DNA from: Lysobacterales bacterium
Lineage (GTDB): Bacteria; Pseudomonadota; Gammaproteobacteria; Xanthomonadales; SZUA-38
Length of the DNA: 64,000 nucleotides
NCBI GenBank assembly: GCA_030065125.1
Contig: JASJDM010000025.1
Location: 1-64,000 of the forward strand
Direction of reading: 5' to 3'
The notes under the pieces were generated by a model. That model ran no database searches. It had not been told where the DNA came from and saw nothing but the letters and a program-made list of their open reading frames with translations. The position numbers and the translations under genes were made by a program. Numbering within the stretch: position 1 is the stretch's first letter; each line of letters opens with the position of its first letter. Positions 59,601 to 64,000 of the stretch are shown here, in pieces.

Positions 59601-60822
59601 TTCTGACCTCGATGAACACCCGGAGAATCTCAGCCGAAAGGTAGGCCGACTGGTTGCGTACATATGCGGGATGGTTGTGCAGCTGCACGAAGTGGTAATT
59701 CCCCACTTCCCAGGAATAGGCAAAGCTGCCGCGATAGTACTGCTCAAAGCCCAGTGCTTCGATGCTGATCGTGTAATCCGTGTCAGTGGTGTCCATGGTG
59801 ACAATCCGCCCGACGAGATCCCGCATCATCCAGATGGTGCAGTCGCCTATGGCTTCAATATCCAAGCCGCGATTGCAGGCGTGGTCCCCGCCGCCCAAGC
59901 CAACATGGTTGTCGTAGTCGTGATTGCCGAGTCCTGACCAGGTGTTGAACTGAAACCTGTTTTCGTAGTCGGTGTAGTAATCATTGAGCTGGGTTTCCCG
60001 AATTTGGCCGCCCGGAGATCCGTGGGTCAGATCGCCGTTGACAATGACCCCCGCAAAGCGGGAGTTTCCGGCCTGGTCGCGTATCTTCTTGATGGTTTCC
60101 GCATGCCACAGGTTAGCCTGCAGGGTTCTCGAGATGTCGTTGTTGGTGTTCGAAGGCGGCGCCGCGGACGGAATGCTTCGGCACGCTGGCGAATCACAAT
60201 AGTGGTACTGCGGATCGGACATGATCACCATAGTGAAATTGTCCGGCTCAAAGGGTCCGGTTTCGATATAGGAAAATTGTGGGCCGATCACGGGCACACT
60301 GCGGAAGTAGGTGCGGCACAGGCCCCGGCCCACGGGCCCCGGCGCCACGTCCACGCAAAGCTTTACCCGGTAATTCGGCGGGACGACGATGGACCGCATA
60401 TTGTCGTTCCAGCGGCTGAAAGGAGGCGCCGTCAAACCCGAGTCCGGTGGACAGAAGGCAAAGGCCTCCCCCTGATATCCCTCGCCGGCGTAGCCAATCA
60501 CGCAGCGGGAGGAGTCGAAGACTTCCAGCTTCCACGACGAAATGACGTCGTTGAAATCGGAGCCGACGTTGGGCACGTTGCCGACAAAGTCCTTGCGCGT
60601 GCCTCCGAATTGGGAATTATTGAAGGTGCTCACACGGTAGCCTGGTGGCACCTTGATGGAGGTGATTTCGTCGTTCCACGCTGAAAACGGTGGTTCGGGT
60701 TCTCCGCAGAACCAGGACCACCGGGTGCCTCCGAAGTTCTCGTCCTGAAAGAATTCGATGCAGGGCTGGGCCTGGACCAGATTCGGCCCCAGGAAAACCA
60801 GTAGAAACACAAACTTCTTCAT
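56662..60822 (-). CDS. Giant exported crystallin-metallophosphoesterase multi-repeat protein
   Basis: This 1386-residue protein starts at ATG 60822 with a signal peptide ending VQAQ. Two beta/gamma-crystallin-like domains follow (about 20-105 and 106-190: GGTRWSWFCGE, FSAWNDEITSIKVPPGYRV). A calcineurin-type metallophosphoesterase domain spans about 195-530: D203 and H207 in DPQYH, GDLTH with D264, GNHD at 299-302, H430 and GHIHE at 470-474, so the metal site looks complete. Four InlB-B-like repeats (about 575-870; each with Y.PGT.V.L.A.P and a CTA/CSARF end), an amidotransferase-fold-like region, a PPC-like beta domain and calcium-binding thrombospondin-3-type repeats (about 1285-1330) come next. 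The end is LLFASGFEPEDP. It is the sole sizeable cargo of the tRNA-Asn island. An extracellular phosphodiesterase/phosphatase is predicted. Confidence 0.9.
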   Translation of the reverse strand: MKKFVFLLVFLGPNLVQAQPCIEFFQDENFGGTRWSWFCGEPEPPFSAWNDEITSIKVPPGYRVSTFNNSQFGGTRKDFVGNVPNVGSDFNDVISSWKLEVFDSSRCVIGYAGEGYQGEAFAFCPPDSGLTAPPFSRWNDNMRSIVVPPNYRVKLCVDVAPGPVGRGLCRTYFRSVPVIGPQFSYIETGPFEPDNFTMVIMSDPQYHYCDSPACRSIPSAAPPSNTNNDISRTLQANLWHAETIKKIRDQAGNSRFAGVIVNGDLTHGSPGGQIRETQLNDYYTDYENRFQFNTWSGLGNHDYDNHVGLGGGDHACNRGLDIEAIGDCTIWMMRDLVGRIVTMDTTDTDYTISIEALGFEQYYRGSFAYSWEVGNYHFVQLHNHPAYVRNQSAYLSAEILRVFIEVRKSLAWLDNNLSVAASKDAIINMHVMYTDNAQRGRFNATVTPDDWTEFRKILGRHNNVRAIFAGHIHEWAGQDKSFISGFGPGEGITSLIEDPNNPGQFIPGRVVPIFYGGSAQYSKLLWVRFRPEEMTVWTIDTRGGNAPCVEANGQFTCPGIVDTKTIEWAPPAPVEPVELVVERVSTDLAGTGTGTVSVTPDPVSSIGGNFYTPGTVVELTAVPTDRSEFVNWLGTSGSCNSNPVCTITLDEKKNVRAIFAPRPVLTLDTQGPGSVDPSPAGDSCGGGCSLYAQGDAVGLLPTPQARAAFDRWEGDPDCGDNSVTMNGDRTCTAVFAISNYLLNVTADGGSVESNETPGIIDCGMDCEELYSAAGGAQSLVLTATADPGFQFVRWYGDTDCSDEDENDGLPERISITVGTSDVTCSARFVEIGTEFDLTVDKLGVPARVMGTAQPASSSDGLDCALPSCSQSYPVGTQVQLEAIPLRGSIFEGWDGDPDCVDGMVTLTDNVQCSARFTAKVLLVDGSDNDTLRSQYVSVFNSLPDIDYDEWSVRSPSSTSNPDGRAEPNADDLAAYSRVIWYTADAFADGEVSLSAGPSSDAEDALAGFLDGGGCLLISSPQYLTDRGVTQFAETYLGLSEVVSNGGQTQITGGGPLPGFNTLGPLSLNHDDEGLNAALTESAVRRYVEAGNEVMLEYTGGGVAAVLRDNGIHRTGYMTFPFLALPAGTSRIDVMGAFMDFCLQVERDDVFEENDDFNAATPLEGEVALTELRILPGNSDVFRWIPDWSADARITVSFPRESGDLTLEVFDQSQQPVGSVQGSLDLEELLLADVAPGRLHYIRVSGVGAASNRYALAIAPAGPMPGDRDGDDVADSEDLFEDDPLERSDNDLDGIGDNGDTDDDNDGMSDSYEMLHNLDQFDPGDAIEDPDMDGFTNAEEAEWNSDPRDENSTPPTFTEAAFVCDGTGPCTTITDLLFASGFEPEDP

Positions 60823-61265
60823 GGTGAGGTCCCATCTTCTAAGCCGTCGGTCGAACAGAACGCTGACGATGGAGCATGCTTTCAGACCACGCAGTGGATT
60901 CCCCAGGCGGATCAAGTCGATCCAAATGGTGATGGAACTGCTTCCCCTACGGCAATTCCATTCCAGCGACTCGTGCCATTGGAATGGAAGTGTGGATTTT
61001 GCCGAAAACGCTACCGATTCAGTATTGAGGACGGAGCTGAAACATGCAAACAGCCGTCGTTTAGGCACACATTGGAGCACCAGGCAAAGGAAAATTGGGA
61101 GTCAGGTCTTGCATTGCCACGTAGACGTTTCCGCGGTAACGCTGACTTGGCAATGACGGACTTTTGCCGAACTCAGTTGTGCACGGTTATGCACAGTGGT
61201 GCAAAATGCAACGGGACGTCTCGCCAAAAATAATTTAAAAACAATTACTTATAATGCAAAAATTC
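60823..61265. other. Right-end non-coding region of the island
   Basis: Apart from the likely promoter of the large gene, I see no gene. The last 60 bases before the repeat (61206-61265) are very AT-rich, with runs such as TAATTTAAAAACAATTAC, in contrast to the GC-rich chromosome. A short TGTGCAC/GTGCAC-type repeat (TTGTGCACGGTTATGCACAG) near 61177 could be part of a recombinase arm site. Confidence 0.5.
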
Positions 61266-61314
61266 GGCTGTTAACCAGCGGGTCGGCGGTTCGAGCCCGT
61301 CCCGGGGAGCCAGA
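61266..61314 (+). repeat. Truncated tRNA-Asn 3' copy (attR-like)
   Basis: The 49 bp are identical to 56544-56592, covering the anticodon loop to just beyond CCA. It lacks the acceptor 5' strand and D-arm, so it cannot make a tRNA. Confidence 0.95.
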
Positions 61315-61331
61315 ATTCTTCAATCACATCA

Positions 61332-61364
61332 AGCGGTTACAGCGTCAGGCTGTGGCCGCTTTTT
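61332..61364 (+). terminator. Probable ancestral tRNA-Asn terminator
   Basis: AGCGGTTACAGC pairs with GCTGTGGCCGCT (two T-G pairs) across a GTCAG loop, followed by TTTT. It lies 17 bases after the tRNA fragment, where a tRNA terminator would have been before the island inserted. The remaining 61365-61533 holds nothing recognisable. Confidence 0.75.
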
Positions 61365-61533
61365 GTTTCAGCACTACCAGTGCCGGACTTTTGCGAACCG
61401 ACGCCCTTGACGGCCCCAATGAGTTCCTAAAATCCGGGCCGGTCAGTGCGGGATAACGTCACCGTTTTGGGGTCCTGACAGGAGCATACGCCCAGGGGGG
61501 CAAACCAGCTGTCGCATCAGGGTTGGCTTGACG

Positions 61534-62178
61534 TCAGAGATCGGCTTGGGTCCCGCCGATCTCCCGGGACTGCAAGCCGCCAACCCTCTCGATGAAGGCG
61601 CGAATCTCATTGAGCGACTCTCCCAGCTTCATGTTTGCGAAAACGAACGGTCTGTTGCCACGCATGCGGGTGGCGTCACGATTCATCACTCCAAGGTCGG
61701 CACCGACCAGCGGCGCCAGGTCAGTCTTGTTGATGACCAGCAGATCGGATTTCGTGATACCGGGTCCGCCCTTGCGTGGGATTTTGTCCCCGGCAGAAAC
61801 GTCAATAACGTAAATCGTGATGTCTGCCAGCTCGGGCGAAAAGGTCGCGGCAAGATTATCACCGCCAGACTCGATGATGAGCAGATCCAGATCATCAAAC
61901 CGGGCACTCATGTCGGCAACTGCCGCAAGGTTCATCGACGCATCTTCCCGAATGGCGGTATGGGGGCAACCCCCGGTTTCCACACCGACGATGCGCTCAT
62001 TGGGCAAAGCTTCCGCGCGTACGAGAAACTCCGCGTCTTCCCGGGTGTAGATGTCGTTGGTAATGACGGCGATGGAGTATTCGCTGCGCATGCTTTTACA
62101 TAACGCTGCGGTCAGGGCTGTTTTTCCCGATCCCACCGGTCCGCCGATCCCAACCCGAAGCGCCCCATTTCTGCTCAT
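61534..62178 (-). CDS. ureG: Urease accessory GTPase UreG
   Basis: The 214-residue SIMIBI GTPase drives nickel delivery to urease. P-loop [10 protein letters not shown], the nickel-binding [11 protein letters not shown] (CPH) motif, [11 protein letters not shown] and NKTDLAP (G4) are all intact. The start at 62178 overlaps the ureF stop (ATGA). It is the last urease gene on this side. Confidence 0.97.
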   Translation of the reverse strand: MSRNGALRVGIGGPVGSGKTALTAALCKSMRSEYSIAVITNDIYTREDAEFLVRAEALPNERIVGVETGGCPHTAIREDASMNLAAVADMSARFDDLDLLIIESGGDNLAATFSPELADITIYVIDVSAGDKIPRKGGPGITKSDLLVINKTDLAPLVGADLGVMNRDATRMRGNRPFVFANMKLGESLNEIRAFIERVGGLQSREIGGTQADL

Positions 62179-62852
62179 GATCGAAACAATCTCGTGTACT
62201 GTGATTCGTGATTCATCGACGCAATATCCACCATTGGCGTTGCGGTCGCCACGTCTTCGAAGGGTGTGTCCATGGCTTCCGCGACGGCGGCTTCGGCGAT
62301 GGGCATGAGGCTGGCGGTAATACGCTGACCGTCGGTCTGACCCAGCGGCACCAGGCGAACCGCAGCCGAAACCAGATTTGACGCAAATCCGTGTGCGTAG
62401 GCCAGCATCGTCGTCTGCCTGCAAATACCGTGGCCTGCCGCCAGTGCGCCCACGGCGACCGGATAGGCAATCTCGGCGCCGGGCAATTTCTCCAAGGTGT
62501 CAATTGCACGGCAATACCAGGCATCTGCGCTGACCTTGGTGAACGCTTTGCCCTGTGCGCTGCTTTCCAGTCGAAGTTCCGCCGTGGGCTGGAATGCCAG
62601 CGCAAATTCATTGAGGTCCACAAGACCCTGGGGGTCAGCGGCACGATCCCAGGCCGCACACACAAACACCAGGTCAGACTGGCCGTTCCCACTGGATATC
62701 ACCGTGGCAATCCAGTCGCACGCGGTTGCCGTATCAACCACCAGGCCGTTTTCGACAGCGTTTTCCAGGCCATGGGAATACGCATACGCGCCAACCGGGT
62801 AAGCCGGAGACAGCCAGGACATCAGTCGGTACAGTTCTCCATCAGTGGTCAT
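62175..62852 (-). CDS. ureF: Urease accessory protein UreF
   Basis: The 225-residue helical protein works with UreD and UreG in the urease maturation complex. Family signatures are [21 protein letters not shown] and [40 protein letters not shown]. The ATG at 62852 overlaps ureE by 11 bases; another ATG at 62888 would lengthen the overlap. Confidence 0.95.
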   Translation of the reverse strand: MTTDGELYRLMSWLSPAYPVGAYAYSHGLENAVENGLVVDTATACDWIATVISSGNGQSDLVFVCAAWDRAADPQGLVDLNEFALAFQPTAELRLESSAQGKAFTKVSADAWYCRAIDTLEKLPGAEIAYPVAVGALAAGHGICRQTTMLAYAHGFASNLVSAAVRLVPLGQTDGQRITASLMPIAEAAVAEAMDTPFEDVATATPMVDIASMNHESQYTRLFRS

Positions 62853-63276
62853 GGAAATATGCGCCAGGTTCCGGGTGAAAAGGCGCATCCAGAGCGCGAG
62901 TATCTGCGCCCAGCCCCCTGAGCATTTCGACGATGACGTGATCATAAAGAATTCGGATCGAATCCGGTCGGATCTCGGCAGGCAGGTGGCGGTTGCCGAG
63001 ATGCCATGCGAGCGTTGTCAGACCTTTCGCGTCTTTTGCGCGTATATCGACAACGCGTTCCGCCCGTGCCCGAACCATCACCATCGTGCCGTCGCTGAGT
63101 TCCAGGCCGTCGCCGTCGGCTAGCGCGACTGCGCGCGGTAAATCGAGCAGGAATTCACGTCCGGTCAAAGTTTGCATCTGGATTCGACGCCGATGACGTT
63201 CGTTGTAGTCGAGTTCCACTACGTCATCCGCCGACGGCGGGGCCTGGACCACCCTCTGTGCCAGCAATTTTGTCAT
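62842..63276 (-). CDS. ureE: Urease accessory nickel chaperone UreE
   Basis: The 144-residue nickel metallochaperone has an N-terminal peptide-binding domain (LDYNERHRRRIQMQTLTGREFLLDLP) and a C-terminal metal-binding domain (LAWHLGNRHLPAEI). The His-rich tail of Klebsiella UreE is almost absent; only [12 protein letters not shown] remains. The start is at 63276, two bases before the ureC stop. Confidence 0.95.
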   Translation of the reverse strand: MTKLLAQRVVQAPPSADDVVELDYNERHRRRIQMQTLTGREFLLDLPRAVALADGDGLELSDGTMVMVRARAERVVDIRAKDAKGLTTLAWHLGNRHLPAEIRPDSIRILYDHVIVEMLRGLGADTRALDAPFHPEPGAYFHDH

Positions 63277-63277
63277 C

Positions 63278-64000
63278 TCAAAAAAGGAAGTAGCGCTGTG
63301 CCAGGGCCAGTTCGGTGGCCGGTGCACAGGTCAGCAGTTCACCGTCGGCGCGGACTTCGTAGGTCTCCGAATCAACCTCTATGGCCGGACAATAGTCGTT
63401 CAGCTTCATGCTGGACTTGCTGATTCCACCACGGGTATTGCTAACCGGCAGCGTTTCCTTGGCAAGTCCAAGTGATTCCCGGATACCTGCATCCTGGGAC
63501 GCCTGGGACACAAAACTCACCGCACTTTTGGAGACCGCCCCGCCAAAGCCTGCAAACATCGGCCGATAATGCACCGGCTGCGGCGTTGGAATCGACGCAT
63601 TCGGATCACCCATGGGTGCGGCCGCGATGCTGCCCATCTTGAGAACCAGGTCCGGCTTGACCCCAAAAAATGCGGGCGACCACAGCACAAGGTCGGCCAG
63701 CTTGCCTTCCTCAACAGAGCCAATGTAGTCGGCAACGCCGTGGGCAATCGCCGGATTGATGGTGTATTTGGCGATGTACCTGCGAACGCGGAGATTGTCG
63801 TTGTCACCGGATTCCTCAGCAAGCCGGCCCCGCTGCTTTTTCATCTTGTCGGCCGTCTGCCAGGTCCGGATCAACACCTCGCCGACGCGCCCCATCGCCT
63901 GGCTGTCTGACGCGATAATTGAAAACGCGCCAAGGTCGTGAAGGATGTCTTCGGCGGCAATGGTTTCCTTGCGGATCCGGCTTTCGGCAAAAGCGATGTC
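63278..64000 (-). CDS. ureC: Urease alpha subunit, C-terminal part (5' end beyond window)
   Basis: The last 240 codons of the catalytic subunit are present; the frame remains open to the window edge. The visible part includes [24 protein letters not shown] and [12 protein letters not shown], with the nickel-ligand aspartate of that motif. The carbamylated lysine and nickel histidines lie further upstream, outside the window. With ureE, F and G it forms a ureC-E-F-G order; structural subunits A and B and ureD must be upstream. Urease would use urea, including that from agmatinase. Confidence 0.97.
   Translation of the reverse strand, partial: DIAFAESRIRKETIAAEDILHDLGAFSIIASDSQAMGRVGEVLIRTWQTADKMKKQRGRLAEESGDNDNLRVRRYIAKYTINPAIAHGVADYIGSVEEGKLADLVLWSPAFFGVKPDLVLKMGSIAAAPMGDPNASIPTPQPVHYRPMFAGFGGAVSKSAVSFVSQASQDAGIRESLGLAKETLPVSNTRGGISKSSMKLNDYCPAIEVDSETYEVRADGELLTCAPATELALAQRYFLF

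Larger units (their letters stand above)
56544..61314. mobile_element. Genomic island bounded by tRNA-Asn and a 49-bp copy of its 3' part
   Basis: The direct repeat at 56544-56592 and 61266-61314 encompasses the anticodon loop, T-arm and CCA, as left by tyrosine integrases that target tRNA genes. Between the copies (4.7 kb) there is one large gene on the minus strand, a terminator next to the tRNA, and an AT-rich tail at the right end. No integrase, excisionase or transposase is found, so the element is immobile, needs a helper, or is a remnant. The tRNA stays functional because the incoming DNA restores its 3' half. Confidence 0.85.

Noticed and set aside
56593..61265. Integrase or phage genes inside the tRNA-Asn island
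   Set aside because: All frames outside the large gene are short and without recombinase motifs.

Overview
The window looks like chromosome of a GC-rich gammaproteobacterium. The evidence is the gene order thrS-infC-rpmI-rplT-pheS-pheT-ihfA-merR, the presence of miaE, hemN, pdxH and a FimT-type pseudopilin, and several secreted proteins with domain styles and C-termini (FASGFE; SGQGW-type beta repeats) that I associate with Xanthomonadales and Wenzhouxiangella-like lineages. The lineage is an inference; no rRNA is present to settle it.

Layout. 0.1-1.3 kb: two overlapping conserved hypothetical genes. 1.4-8.6 kb: a catabolic patch with a nitronate-monooxygenase-like enzyme translationally coupled to an acyl-CoA ligase, a divergent TonB-dependent receptor and an alkylsulfatase lipoprotein. 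8.7-16.8 kb: GST-like protein, family 2 glycosyltransferase, MiaE, YeiH-type exporter, SDR, a membrane Ser/Thr kinase fused to an FGE/SUMF1 domain, and a lysine-rich histone-H1-like protein. 17.4-22.6 kb: a PotD-like periplasmic binding protein coupled to a hybrid histidine kinase, followed by agmatinase, which suggests polyamine sensing next to polyamine synthesis. 22.7-31.3 kb: hemN, DUF4252 lipoprotein, methyltransferase, pdxH, peptide deformylase, a small FASGFE-tailed secreted protein, an exported TPR/FGE protein, an orphan ParA and two tandem zinc-ribbon proteins. 31.4-39.9 kb: a secreted alpha/beta hydrolase with C-terminal repeats, a serine hydrolase, a PLP decarboxylase and the fused mutase/GTPase IcmF.

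40-48 kb is the translation and nucleoid operon: thrS, infC (rare ATC start), rpmI, rplT, a terminator, pheS, pheT, ihfA and a MerR regulator. The infC-rpmI spacer is long and full of palindromes. 48.1-51.1 kb holds a terminator, a REP-like perfect hairpin and a coupled HDAC-SDR-aldo/keto reductase operon. 51.4-56.5 kb: tRNA-Val, uvrB, a class I aminotransferase, tandem and dispersed repeats, a lone FimT, and a BrnT/BrnA toxin-antitoxin pair.

The most unusual structure is at 56.5-61.3 kb. An intact tRNA-Asn(GTT) gene and a 49-bp exact copy of its 3' part, 4.7 kb downstream, bracket an element whose only sizeable gene encodes a 1386-residue exported crystallin/metallophosphoesterase/multi-repeat protein. 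No integrase is visible. The element carries its own terminator next to the tRNA, and a probable ancestral terminator sits beyond the far repeat. From 61.5 kb to the window edge run the urease genes ureC (partial), ureE, ureF and ureG on the minus strand.

Two families of about 32-bp palindromic repeats recur in at least three intergenic regions (30.1-30.5, 51.2-51.4 and 55.0-55.2 kb).
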